DNA of 14,176 nt from Carnobacterium_A sp036639135 (GCA_036639135.1 JAVWJE010000053.1:1-14176); one strand, 5' to 3'. Counted from the stretch's first letter, positions 5,864 to 13,847 are shown. Program-made: numbers and translations. Notes: generated by a model from the letters alone, not told the origin.

Positions 5864-5890
5864 TTAATAATGATTGAGAGGTGTCTTTTC

Positions 5891-6232
5891 ATGAATCGGA
5901 ATTGGATTAAAGTTTTTATTGCGGCTTTCTTAGAGGTTTTTTGGGTGATTGGTTTAACTCATGCTTATGAGTTTTGGACATGGACTGGAACCATTATCCT
6001 TATTGTAGTTAGCAATTATCTAATGATTACAGCAGCGCAAGTGCTTCCGACTGGGACGGTTTACGCTATTTTTGTGGGATTAGGTACAGTAGGTACTGTC
6101 ATTGCAGGGTTGCTTTTCTTTGGTGAATCATTCAATTGGGGGAAAATTATTTTGATAATAACGCTATTGATTGGGGTGATCGGTTTAAAATTAGTCACGC
6201 CTGAGAAGACGAAGAAAGGAGCTAAATCTTAA
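5891..6232 (+). CDS. ykkC: SMR-family guanidinium exporter subunit, YkkC-like
   Basis: This is a 113-residue, four-span small multidrug resistance protein of the Gdx/SugE branch, with the conserved membrane glutamate at position 15 (AAFLEVFWVIGLTHA). The motif LPTGTVYAIFVGLGTVGTV lies at about 55-73 and GVIGLKLVTPE near the end, as in Bacillus YkkC. These transporters export guanidinium in exchange for protons; paired members form heterodimers. ATG 5891 is chosen because GAGGTG lies 7 nt before it and it matches the family start; the frame is also open upstream from a GTG at 5837, but that lies inside the riboswitch terminator. The gene shares one base with the next (TAATG), indicating translational coupling. 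The basic tail KTKKGAKS is typical of this subunit. Export of guanidinium rather than drugs is inferred from the riboswitch. Confidence 0.93.
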   Translation: MNRNWIKVFIAAFLEVFWVIGLTHAYEFWTWTGTIILIVVSNYLMITAAQVLPTGTVYAIFVGLGTVGTVIAGLLFFGESFNWGKIILIITLLIGVIGLKLVTPEKTKKGAKS

Positions 6233-6546
6233 TGGCATGGTTTGCTTTGATTTTAGCTGGATTATTGGAGACGGTTGGTATTGCTATGATAAAGCAACTT
6301 TCTGTGAAACGTGACTTGCGAACAGTCCTCTTGTTAATCTTAGGATTTGGATCGAGTCTTGCATTACTTAGTTACTCACTAAAATTTATTCCTATGGGAA
6401 CAGGTTACGCAATTTGGACAGGAATTGGAGTGGTCGGTGGATCACTAGTTGGTATGATCCTTTTTGGTGAATCGAAAGATTGGCGAAGAATGGTGTTTAT
6501 AGCACTTGTTCTATGTTCTGCAGTCGGGCTTAAACTCGTTGGATAA
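6232..6546 (+). CDS. ykkD: SMR-family guanidinium exporter subunit, YkkD-like
   Basis: A 104-residue four-span SMR protein, the partner of the preceding gene. It has the conserved Glu at position 13 (AGLLETVGIAMIKQ) and the block PMGTGYAIWTGIGVVGGSLVGMILFGES, ending CSAVGLKLVG. These closely follow Bacillus YkkD. The start codon overlaps the stop of the first gene by one base; its ribosome binding site is AAAGGAG within the last codons of that gene. The pair probably inserts in opposite orientations as a heterodimer, as known for paired SMR proteins, and is under guanidine control through the upstream riboswitch. A terminator stem starts inside its last codon. Confidence 0.93.
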   Translation: MAWFALILAGLLETVGIAMIKQLSVKRDLRTVLLLILGFGSSLALLSYSLKFIPMGTGYAIWTGIGVVGGSLVGMILFGESKDWRRMVFIALVLCSAVGLKLVG

Positions 6547-6577
6547 CTTTGAAAGGTCAGGATAAGTTATCGTTTTT
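6542..6577 (+). terminator. Terminator of the guanidine-exporter operon
   Basis: GATAACTT (6542-6549) is exactly complementary to AAGTTATC (6564-6571), followed by G and five T. The 5' arm includes the stop codon of the second SMR gene. Confidence 0.7.
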
Positions 6578-6632
6578 GAGTTCAGCAAAAGGGCGCGATT
6601 ATTGAGTAAAGAAAATAAGAAAAAAGATACAA

Positions 6633-6920
6633 AAGATCATGAGCAATAAACAAATAAGTAAGTTTTTTTAAATTTGCATCTTTTTTAATAAATTAAGTAC
6701 TCGTGCACGAATGGATACATCTAATGCAAAAATAGGTTCATCGGTAACTACTAACGTTGGAACCACGACCAAAGTTCTAGCGATCCGATGCGCTGACGCC
6801 GCCCACCTGAAAATTCATGAGATAGCGAGTCAAGTGTTCCGGTAACATACCTACTTTTAGAATAATCTCTTCAACTTTTCTTATACGGTCTTCTTCATAA
6901 AATTTAACCTTATCAATCAT
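6633..6920 (-). pseudogene. Remnant of an Opp/App-type ABC transporter ATP-binding protein
   Basis: The minus strand encodes, in order but in shifting frames, the second half of an oligopeptide-type ABC ATPase. The pieces are IRKVEEIILKVGMLPEHLTR, then FSGGRRQRIG (the C-loop signature), then ARTLVVVPTLVVTDEPIFAL (Walker B), DVSIRARVLNLLKKMQ (D-loop), and finally FIAHDL (the H-loop histidine). At least three frameshifts separate these pieces, and the TAA at 6668-6670 falls in one frame. The Walker A half is missing: the readable part begins with a chance ATG at 6920. It is therefore a dead fragment, in the family of OppF, DppF or AppF. It is not an MsmK-type sugar ATPase, so it cannot supply the ATPase missing from the neighbouring sugar operon. 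It lies between the SMR terminator and the terminator of that operon. Confidence 0.88.
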
Positions 6921-6977
6921 TAGTTTGTAGAAGAAAAACATAAGTGTTCTTTAACTGAATATTTTAATAAGACAAGC

Positions 6978-7009
6978 AAAAAAAAACGTGCCTTTAAATA
7001 AAAGACACG
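6978..7009 (-). terminator. Terminator of the msm/raffinose operon
   Basis: On the minus strand CGTGTCTTT pairs with AAAGGCACG over nine positions (one wobble) with a 5-nt loop, followed by nine T (6978-6986). It lies 12 nt after the stop of the last gene, aga. Confidence 0.9.
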
Positions 7010-7021
7010 CGTTTTCTAAAA

Positions 7022-9217
7022 TTATTCTTTGCAAACAAAATGATACGTGAAGGCTTGATATTCTTGGTTCGTTTGCGGCACTGGCCAGCCGCTTGCCATT
7101 AATGCTGCTCCTGTATATTCTTTCTCTTCTCCGTCTAATTGATAAATTTGCTGAGGATCTAATCCTTTTAGCCTAAAAATAGCAATAGGATCGTTGGCAT
7201 ATTGTCGAGTTCGTACAAGGCTGACTAAGGTTTCTTTCTTATCGTTTGAAACAATTTGCCAAGCTGTAAAACTCTCATTTTCCCAAGGATTGGTTAAACG
7301 GTAATATAATCCTTCATGAATTAGATTATAATAAGATTTGAACATTTCGACTTGTTCTGCTACTTCATCTTTCTCAGCTTGAGTCAACTTGGTAATATCC
7401 AATTCATACCCAAAACTACCTGACATCGCCACAATTCCACGTGTGTTCAAAGGGGTGATGCGACTTGTTTGATGATTAGGCACAGCAGAAACGTGCGAAC
7501 CATTTGTACGAGTCGGATACCCAAAAGAAGTCCCATGTTGAATACGCAAGCGTTCGACAGCATCTGTATCATCACTTGTCCAAATTTGCGGTGTGTAATA
7601 CAACATCCCTGCGTCAAATCGACCGCCACCGCCGCTACATCCTTCAAATAAAACATCTGGATAAGCAGAAGTCAATCGTTCTAAGACCTCATATAATCCC
7701 AAAATATATAAATGATAGAACTTGCCATGCTCATGGCTTTCTAAGCTCTCAGAGAACACGTTAGATAAGCTGCGGTTCATGTCCCATTTTACATACTCAA
7801 TATTAGCTGAATCAAGGACTTCTGTGATTGCCCCTACTAAGTGATCACGAACATCTTGCCTCGTAAAATCTAGTACATACTGATCGCGGCTGCGAATCCC
7901 AGGGCGACCCGGTATATTAATGCTCCATTCTGGGTGCTTCCGATACATATCACTATCTTCCGAAACCATCTCCGGTTCGAACCAGATACCAAATTTCAGG
8001 CCTTCTTTGTTTACAGTATCCGCTAACTGTTTCAGCCCATTGGGGATTTTCTCCAAGTTCACTTGCCAATCGCCAAGACCGCTCGTGTCTGAATCACGTT
8101 TACCGAACCAGCCATCATCCATTACGAGCAGTTCTATTCCTACTCCAGCTGCATCACGAGCGATGTCAATAAGTTTTTGTTCAGTAAAATCAAAATATGT
8201 TGCTTCCCAATTATTGATTAAAACCGGACGGCGCTGATCACGGAATTTACCACGGACCACGTTTTTCTGAATGAATTGATGATAATGGTGCGAAAGTTCT
8301 TCCAGTCCATTAGCAGAATAACTAAGAATAGCCTCCGGTGCAGTGAAGCTTTCGCCATGAGCCAATGAGTAACGGAATCCTCTGCTGCCAATACCGATTC
8401 CCGCTCTTACTTGGTTGTATTGAGACTTTTCAATGGTTGCTAAAAAGTTGCCGCTGTACATCAACATCATTCCATAACAATTCCCATGGCTTTCAGTCGT
8501 CTCCGAATCGCTTAAGATGATAAAAGGATTGTGTTGATGACTCGAAGTACCACGATGCGATCCAATTGAAAAAGCACCATTTTTAAGCGAAAGCCGTTCA
8601 TATTGACGTTCCATATTGTGACGACCATGAAAATGGATGACATCAAAATCTTTGTCTGCATAGTCTAAACTTGCTGAGTCGGCTTTCAAAACATTTACTT
8701 TTCCAGAACCCATATTAGTAATTGTTACTGCACGCGTGATGATGTCTTTTTCTTCAAAGACACCATACAACAACTGAACTTTTATTTTTGAGATAGCATC
8801 ATATAGATTCAATTCTAATGTTGAGACGCTTTCTCCGGAATTCTGATATGCTGCGGGCAGTCCCTCCAATTGGTACTTCTCCATTTTGATTTCATGAGAA
8901 TCATAGGTCAACTCAACACCATACGATCCATCATGGTTTTCTATTTCAAGAGCCGGCTGACGGTAATCTCCCATTCCAAAAACTGGGTATTCTTGCGGTA
9001 ATACATCTAATGAATACGTTCGGTCCTTACCAACTACATCAGGATTCCCTGAAAATCCCCGATTTTCATAAGAAAAGAGGTAAGACATATCTTGGTCAAC
9101 TTTGGCTCCGTAATAACTATGGAGAGCATGACCATATTGATCAATTTTAATTTGGTATTCAGACTGCTGGGTCGTTAAATAAAAAACTTGTTGTTCTTCA
9201 CTAAATCTAATAGCCAT
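7022..9217 (-). CDS. aga: GH36 alpha-galactosidase
   Basis: A cytoplasmic retaining enzyme that removes terminal alpha-1,6-galactose from melibiose, raffinose and stachyose. The 731-residue length matches bacterial GH36 tetramers (AgaA/MelA/RafA type). It has an N-terminal beta-supersandwich domain to about residue 320, a TIM barrel from about 330, and a C-terminal beta domain. Visible active-site blocks are VMDDGW (365-370), WFEPEM (412-417), the nucleophile Asp479 in YVKWDMNR, CSGGGGRFD (527-535) and the acid/base Asp549 in WTSDDTDAVER. There is no signal peptide. The start codon directly follows the stop of the sucrose phosphorylase gene (TAAATG), and GGAGGTG lies inside the end of that gene, so the two are translationally coupled. 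It is the last gene of the operon, whereas in the Streptococcus mutans msm operon it stands first. Confidence 0.97.
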   Translation of the reverse strand: MAIRFSEEQQVFYLTTQQSEYQIKIDQYGHALHSYYGAKVDQDMSYLFSYENRGFSGNPDVVGKDRTYSLDVLPQEYPVFGMGDYRQPALEIENHDGSYGVELTYDSHEIKMEKYQLEGLPAAYQNSGESVSTLELNLYDAISKIKVQLLYGVFEEKDIITRAVTITNMGSGKVNVLKADSASLDYADKDFDVIHFHGRHNMERQYERLSLKNGAFSIGSHRGTSSHQHNPFIILSDSETTESHGNCYGMMLMYSGNFLATIEKSQYNQVRAGIGIGSRGFRYSLAHGESFTAPEAILSYSANGLEELSHHYHQFIQKNVVRGKFRDQRRPVLINNWEATYFDFTEQKLIDIARDAAGVGIELLVMDDGWFGKRDSDTSGLGDWQVNLEKIPNGLKQLADTVNKEGLKFGIWFEPEMVSEDSDMYRKHPEWSINIPGRPGIRSRDQYVLDFTRQDVRDHLVGAITEVLDSANIEYVKWDMNRSLSNVFSESLESHEHGKFYHLYILGLYEVLERLTSAYPDVLFEGCSGGGGRFDAGMLYYTPQIWTSDDTDAVERLRIQHGTSFGYPTRTNGSHVSAVPNHQTSRITPLNTRGIVAMSGSFGYELDITKLTQAEKDEVAEQVEMFKSYYNLIHEGLYYRLTNPWENESFTAWQIVSNDKKETLVSLVRTRQYANDPIAIFRLKGLDPQQIYQLDGEEKEYTGAALMASGWPVPQTNQEYQAFTYHFVCKE

Positions 9218-10675
9218 TTATTTCACCTCCGAGCTAACAAATTGATACGTTACTTCGTTAGCTTCCCTCTCATAAATTTCAAATTGATGTGTTTGTAAAT
9301 TTGCTTTCAAACACGCTATCGTTTCGTTCTGTTTCCAAGTGATCATCAATTGGTGATCATCTAATTGTTTAAGTGAAAATTCGCCGTCAAAAGCAGTAGA
9401 ACGGTTCCTGAAACTCAATAATTCAAAAATATCTTTCACGATCGGTCGTTTCATTTCTTCACTCACTTCAGCCTTGTCATAATAGTGACGATTAATATTT
9501 CTTCCTTCTTTTGTCTTTTCAAGTAAATCAATATCATTCTTTCCTGCTAACAACCCAACATAATAGACTTGTGGAATGCCTGGAACAAAACATTGAATCG
9601 CTCGTGCTAGTAGATAAGCTGCATCGTTGTCTCCTAGCGCACTATAATAAGTACAGTTTATTTGGTAAATATCTAGGTTGTTATAGGCTTCTGTACTATA
9701 TATTTTTTTGACATTAGCTCCTTGTTTATAAAGAGCTTCACGGGTTTCTTCAATTTCTTTTTCTGTCAATAAGTCTTTCACATCTACTACTCCGATGCCG
9801 TCATGTGTATCTAATGTTGTAAATTGTTTTCTTGGACAAATCGTTAGCCAATGAACCAAACGCTCAACACGTCCGCTGTATAATGCATGAAGCAGCAACA
9901 TCGGCAATGCAAAGTCATAAACATAATAATCTTGATCAGCAATTTTTTGTTGGATCGTATAATGCTCATGAATCTCAGGAAGAACAGTTGACTCGAAAGG
10001 AGCAATAGCTTCTTGACAGTCAGATAACAAGTTCCAAATATCTGGTTCTACAAAAAAACAATTTGTGTCAATCTTCTTATTAGCATAAGCAAAAGCATCT
10101 AAACGAATGATGGAAGCGCCTTGTTCTGCTAAAAAAGTTAGTTGTTCTTTAATAAATTGACGGGTCTTTGCGGTTGTCACATCCAAATCGATTTGTTGTT
10201 CATCAAAAGTACACCACAATTTTTCTTGGCTGCCGTCTGCAAAAGTAACTTCTACATATGGGGCACGAGGTTTGCGTTTATAAATTAAATCAATGTCTTT
10301 TTGTGTCGGCATGCCATTCGGCCAAAAATCTTTATAGCGGATAAACAGGTCTTTGTATTCTGAATCTTCTTTTTTTGCTAAAAAATCTTGTAAATAAGGA
10401 GATTGACGTGAGATATGGTTTACCATAAAATCCATCATAAAATAATACTTATCACTGATTTTTTTAACATCTTCCCATGTACCAAAAGACGGGTCTACTT
10501 TCATATAGTCTATAGGAGCAAAGCCGCGATCTCCGCTTGAGGGATAAAAGGGCAACAAGTGTACTCCGCCAATCGCATCTTTAAAATTTTCCGTCAAAAT
10601 TTCATTAAGTTCTATTAAATTTTTACCTAAACTATCCGCATAAGTGATTAACATAACTTTATTTTGAATCTTCAA
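9218..10675 (-). CDS. gtfA: Sucrose phosphorylase (GH13)
   Basis: It converts sucrose and phosphate to alpha-glucose-1-phosphate and fructose, saving one ATP. Inside this operon it would process sucrose released from raffinose. The 485-residue protein has the start block MLITYADSLGKNL, GGVHLLPFYPSSGDRGFAP, nucleophile Asp193 in IIRLDAFAYA, acid/base Glu234 in LPEIHEHY, and the transition-state His291-Asp292 in LDTHDGIGVVD, plus EGRNINRHYY near the end. Overall it is very close to Streptococcus mutans GtfA. The start is placed at TTG 10675, giving MKIQNKVMLITYAD, which aligns with the family start, and AGGTG lies about 7 nt upstream. The GTG at 10684 overlaps that binding site and would add three residues. 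Sucrose-6-phosphate phosphorylase is an alternative, but ABC import delivers unphosphorylated sugar. Confidence 0.95.
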   Translation of the reverse strand: MKIQNKVMLITYADSLGKNLIELNEILTENFKDAIGGVHLLPFYPSSGDRGFAPIDYMKVDPSFGTWEDVKKISDKYYFMMDFMVNHISRQSPYLQDFLAKKEDSEYKDLFIRYKDFWPNGMPTQKDIDLIYKRKPRAPYVEVTFADGSQEKLWCTFDEQQIDLDVTTAKTRQFIKEQLTFLAEQGASIIRLDAFAYANKKIDTNCFFVEPDIWNLLSDCQEAIAPFESTVLPEIHEHYTIQQKIADQDYYVYDFALPMLLLHALYSGRVERLVHWLTICPRKQFTTLDTHDGIGVVDVKDLLTEKEIEETREALYKQGANVKKIYSTEAYNNLDIYQINCTYYSALGDNDAAYLLARAIQCFVPGIPQVYYVGLLAGKNDIDLLEKTKEGRNINRHYYDKAEVSEEMKRPIVKDIFELLSFRNRSTAFDGEFSLKQLDDHQLMITWKQNETIACLKANLQTHQFEIYEREANEVTYQFVSSEVK

Positions 10676-10708
10676 AAAACACACCTACTTTTCTATTTTC
10701 TCTTTAAT

Positions 10709-11533
10709 TTATTTTACAGACCCGCTTGTCATCCCAGAAATAATATTCTTTTGGAAGATTAAATAAACAACTAAAATGACAATGATTCCTACAACATAGG
10801 ATGCAAATGAAGGACCATAATCACTAAAATACTGTCCTTGATAATTATATTGGAATAATGGCAATGTCCAATTTGAATCATCTTTGTTTAGAATTAAAAG
10901 TGGCAGTAAGAAATCATTCCAGATCCATAAGGCATTTATGATCAAAGTTGTAGCGTGCATTGGTTTCATTAGTGGAAACGCAATTTGAAAATACATTCTG
11001 AATTTGTTACAACCGTCAATTTCTGCTGCTTCATCCAGTTCTATAGGAATAGCTATTTTAATGTAGCCGACATATAAAAATAAAGTCTGCGGAACCGCAT
11101 ATGCTAGATAAAGAATGATTAAACCAGGGATACTTGATAATCCGAGTTTAGTCATCATTGTAGTAATCGGAATCATAATTACTTGAAACGGTACAAATAC
11201 TCCTAATATCAAAAAGGAATACATCAAGCTAAAAGCTTTCTTTTTCGAAATGTTTCTAGCAATTGAAAAAGCAGCCATTGGTACGAATAACGTAATCAAC
11301 GTGATAGCTGCAACTGAAATCGTCATAGAGTTAAAGAAGTACTTTCCGATGCTATCTTCCATTAATCGTTGATAATTATCCAGTGTAAAAGGATTGGGCA
11401 ATCCGAAGAAATTGCCTGTAATTTGATTTGTTTCTTTAAATGAACTGATCACGGTTAAATATAAAGGAAGAACAATCAACAGCAGCCCAAGAATTAACAC
11501 GATATAATTTAAATAATTAACTTTCCGTTTCAT
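10709..11533 (-). CDS. msmG: Sugar ABC transporter permease, MsmG type
   Basis: An inner-membrane subunit of a carbohydrate ABC importer of the MalG/MsmG family. It has 274 residues and six predicted spans, beginning at about residue 8. The cytoplasmic EAA loop that docks the ATPase is intact: EAAEIDGCNKFRMYFQIAFP at 168-187, with the conserved Gly174. The N-terminal block LPLYLTVISSFKE and the C-terminal GMTSGSVK ending are typical of the family. It pairs with the MsmF-type permease 18 nt upstream, and the two would form the pore for raffinose-type sugars. GGGGTGA lies a few bases before the ATG. The gene for sucrose phosphorylase follows after 33 nt in the same operon. Confidence 0.95.
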   Translation of the reverse strand: MKRKVNYLNYIVLILGLLLIVLPLYLTVISSFKETNQITGNFFGLPNPFTLDNYQRLMEDSIGKYFFNSMTISVAAITLITLFVPMAAFSIARNISKKKAFSLMYSFLILGVFVPFQVIMIPITTMMTKLGLSSIPGLIILYLAYAVPQTLFLYVGYIKIAIPIELDEAAEIDGCNKFRMYFQIAFPLMKPMHATTLIINALWIWNDFLLPLLILNKDDSNWTLPLFQYNYQGQYFSDYGPSFASYVVGIIVILVVYLIFQKNIISGMTSGSVK

Positions 11534-11551
11534 CTTTTCACCCCATTCTTT

Positions 11552-12424
11552 TTAGACTTCAAATCGTTTTGAAACACGTATTTGAATAAGAGAAATTATA
11601 GCAATGAGAATAAATAGGACAACAGCAATAGCATTCGCGTATCCATATTGATTGCTCTTAAATGCATAGTTATAAACAAGCAGACCTAAAGTCGTTGTTT
11701 TATCACTTGGTCCTCCACCTGTTAAAGCATAAATCAAATCAAAAGCTGTCAAGCCGCCTTTTAGAGCCATTATAAATACCATACTCAATGATGGTAACAA
11801 GTAAGGCAATTCTATATACCAAAAGGATTGTCTTTTGTTTATCCCATCAATTGAAGCAGCTTCTATGATTTCAGTTGGAATGCTTTGTAGCCCTGATAAA
11901 AAGATGATGACCGGCATAGCTACTCCTTGCCATAAAGCTACAAATAATACTCCATAGATAACCGTCTTTTCATTTGCAATTAAATTTTCTTGAAGCCAAC
12001 TAACTTGTAAGAGTTCGCCCAGTTGCGGAAGTCCATAATTAAATATTTGTTTAAAGATCAAACCTAATGTTACAGTACTTAAAACTGCTGGAAAGAAGTA
12101 GGCTGTTCGAAAGAAGCCTACTCCTTTCAATTTCATATTTAAGAATCGAGCGATAATGATACCCAGAACAACTTCTCCAACAATCAAGCTGATTGTAAAT
12201 ATTAAAGTAAAACTGATGCTCTTAATGAATTTTTGATCAGCAAAAATTTTACCGTAGTTATCAAATCCTATCATGTTGTAATTCGAGGTTAATCCTGTCC
12301 AATCCGTTAAACTATAGAAAAAGCCTTGAATCAGTGGTATATAAAAGAAAATTAATTGTAACACTATGGGTACCAGAACAAATAGATAAGCCCAATTACG
12401 ATTAATGAATGTCTTTGCTTTCAT
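11552..12424 (-). CDS. msmF: Sugar ABC transporter permease, MsmF type
   Basis: This is the partner permease of the MalF/MsmF family, with 290 residues and six spans. The EAA loop is EAASIDGINKRQSFWYIELP at 188-207 (Gly194), and the typical ALTGGGP turn is at 233-239. The N-terminal pattern WAYLFVLVPIVLQLIFFYIP (a first span at 11-30) followed by SLTDWTG is common in this family, which lacks the long MalF periplasmic domain. It sits 24 nt after the binding-protein gene; the ribosome binding site GGGGGA is poorer than those of its neighbours. With MsmG it would import alpha-galactosides delivered by MsmE. Confidence 0.95.
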   Translation of the reverse strand: MKAKTFINRNWAYLFVLVPIVLQLIFFYIPLIQGFFYSLTDWTGLTSNYNMIGFDNYGKIFADQKFIKSISFTLIFTISLIVGEVVLGIIIARFLNMKLKGVGFFRTAYFFPAVLSTVTLGLIFKQIFNYGLPQLGELLQVSWLQENLIANEKTVIYGVLFVALWQGVAMPVIIFLSGLQSIPTEIIEAASIDGINKRQSFWYIELPYLLPSLSMVFIMALKGGLTAFDLIYALTGGGPSDKTTTLGLLVYNYAFKSNQYGYANAIAVVLFILIAIISLIQIRVSKRFEV

Positions 12425-12448
12425 TTTTCTTTCCCCCGCTCTTTAAAC

Positions 12449-13699
12449 TTATTTCATCGTATCAAAGAAACTATTTAAGTTGTCTGCTAATTGGTTTTTA
12501 TCTTCGCTATTAATATAATCTACTGTTGCATGCCAGAATGATTCTTCTGATGTCCATTCTTTTTGCAACCAAACGATTTGCTTATCAGTAAAGACATATT
12601 GAGAGACGCCTTCAGTTTCTGGGAACTTGTCTTCTGTTTCAACAGCTGTAACAGAAGTCGGAGAACCATCAACATCATAATATTTTTGCATCGCTTCTTT
12701 TGTAGTTAGGTAAGCAACAAACTTATTAGCTGCTTCTTTATTTTTTGATGATTGGTTGATTGAAACGGCTAAGTCAGCTGCTCCGACTGTCAATTCTTCG
12801 TTCTCTTCGATTCCAGGATAAGCAAACATGCCAATTTCAAATTCAGGATCTTGGTTTTGAATAGCTGGTAATGCCCATGTTCCATTGGGGAAAATTAAAG
12901 CATCTCCCTTTGCAAAAGCAGCAACAGCATCATCATATGTGGCGCCATTAGCATTCTTTTGAGTATTTCCACGTAATAGATCCAATTCATTAGTAACCGC
13001 TTTAAAGTCTGGATTACTTGTTTTAATAGCTTGTTTACCACTTCTAACTAATGCATCTTCAGCTCCATCATAGCCTCCATTTACGGTTGCCCAAGCTAAT
13101 TGATGATAGCCATTAAGTGTCCAAGAGTCTGCCGTTGTAATAGAAGCTGCAAATGGTGTTTCTTCTTGTTTTTTGATTTCTTTTACCAACGTTTCAAAAT
13201 CAGCCCACGTTTTAGGAGTTTCTAATCCCAGTTCCTTAAAAGTGTCTTTGTTATAATAAAATCCCCACGCATTACTTGTTAATGGAACAGAATAGACTTT
13301 ATTGTTGATTGCATAAGTTTCTGGAGAGCCTTCTTTTAAGTTATCCAAATATTCTTTATCACTTAAATCTTCAAATATATCAGCTTTTGCCCATTCTTGA
13401 AAATCAGCATTTTGAGGATATAAATTGACTATATCAGGGATATCTTTACTAGCAATTCTAGTTTTCAATACCGTTCCTGGATCTGGAACATTCGTTAATT
13501 TAACGTTTATTTCAGGGTTTTCTTTTTCAAAATCAGCAATGATTTCTTCAAGCGTTCCTTTCATTTCTTTCTTTTGAGAAAAGAATTCAATAGTAGTCTT
13601 CCCATCATCAGCTTCTTCTTTATTTCCGCAAGCTGCCATTGTACTTACCAAAGTAACCATACTTAATCCTGTTATTACCCATTTAGACCATTTTCTCAT
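12449..13699 (-). CDS. msmE: Sugar-binding lipoprotein of the ABC importer, MsmE type
   Basis: The extracellular substrate-binding protein (family 1, MalE-like), 416 residues. It has a type II signal peptide with basic N-terminus MRKWSKW, a hydrophobic core and lipobox TMAAC, so Cys24 would be lipidated and the protein anchored to the outer face of the membrane. Family features include IEFFSQKKEMKGTLEEII at the start of the mature domain, WGFYYNKDTFKELGLETPKT, and FAKGDALIFPNGTWALP. It is the first gene of the operon and has the best ribosome binding site (AGGAGG, 8 nt from the ATG), in line with the high need for binding protein. Binding of raffinose, stachyose, melibiose or isomaltose-type sugars is inferred from aga and gtfA downstream; the ligand pocket cannot be read directly. 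Confidence 0.94.
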   Translation of the reverse strand: MRKWSKWVITGLSMVTLVSTMAACGNKEEADDGKTTIEFFSQKKEMKGTLEEIIADFEKENPEINVKLTNVPDPGTVLKTRIASKDIPDIVNLYPQNADFQEWAKADIFEDLSDKEYLDNLKEGSPETYAINNKVYSVPLTSNAWGFYYNKDTFKELGLETPKTWADFETLVKEIKKQEETPFAASITTADSWTLNGYHQLAWATVNGGYDGAEDALVRSGKQAIKTSNPDFKAVTNELDLLRGNTQKNANGATYDDAVAAFAKGDALIFPNGTWALPAIQNQDPEFEIGMFAYPGIEENEELTVGAADLAVSINQSSKNKEAANKFVAYLTTKEAMQKYYDVDGSPTSVTAVETEDKFPETEGVSQYVFTDKQIVWLQKEWTSEESFWHATVDYINSEDKNQLADNLNSFFDTMK

Positions 13700-13744
13700 T
13701 ATTGTTTCCTCCTCGTATACTATTCATTACTTCTACACCTTAAC

Positions 13745-13772
13745 AGAATAAAACGTTTTCAATAATAGTCAA
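13745..13772 (-). promoter_or_regulatory. msmE operon promoter
   Basis: On the minus strand TTGACT (13767-13772) and TATTCT (13745-13750) are spaced by 16 bp, about 45 nt upstream of the msmE start codon. The cre-like palindrome lies between the boxes. The -10 is weak, as expected for a promoter needing an AraC-type activator. Confidence 0.55.
13747..13763. promoter_or_regulatory. cre-like site (CcpA operator candidate)
   Basis: The minus-strand sequence ATTGAAAACGTTTTATT fits the catabolite-responsive element consensus in the left half and the central CG, but has mismatches at the right end. Its core AAAACGTTTT is a perfect palindrome and overlaps the msmE promoter, where CcpA would repress when glucose is present. 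Confidence 0.6.
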
Positions 13773-13795
13773 ATGTCGTTACTATATGGTATAAT
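13766..13795 (+). promoter_or_regulatory. msmR promoter with extended -10
   Basis: A perfect TATAAT (13790-13795) is preceded by TGG (extended -10). TAGTCA (13766-13771, 4 of 6) is 18 bp upstream as -35. This -35 box overlaps the -35 box of the divergent msmE promoter, so the two promoters probably interfere or are co-regulated. Confidence 0.65.
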
Positions 13796-13847
13796 GTCCT
13801 TAACTAAATATTTACCAATATTATTATTGTTCAAAGGTGGAAGTTAA

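Noticed and set aside
5837..5890. Longer version of the first SMR gene starting at GTG 5837
   Set aside because: That codon lies inside the riboswitch terminator hairpin and has no binding site. ATG 5891 has GAGGTG and fits the family length.
6620..6686. Terminator formed by AAAAAAGAT and ATCTTTTTT arms
   Set aside because: The arms are 49 nt apart, low in GC, and lie within the ABC ATPase remnant; a better terminator for the SMR operon is at 6542-6577.
6831..6920. Short minus-strand frame starting at 6920 as an independent small gene
   Set aside because: It is the first in-frame piece of the broken ABC ATPase; the following motifs continue in other frames.
7447..8237. Open frames on the plus strand and in another minus frame inside aga
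   Set aside because: They are shadows of the well-supported alpha-galactosidase frame, with no binding sites or recognisable domains.
10676..10684. GTG at 10684 as the start of sucrose phosphorylase
   Set aside because: It overlaps the likely AGGTG binding site. TTG at 10675 has correct spacing and aligns with the usual protein start.
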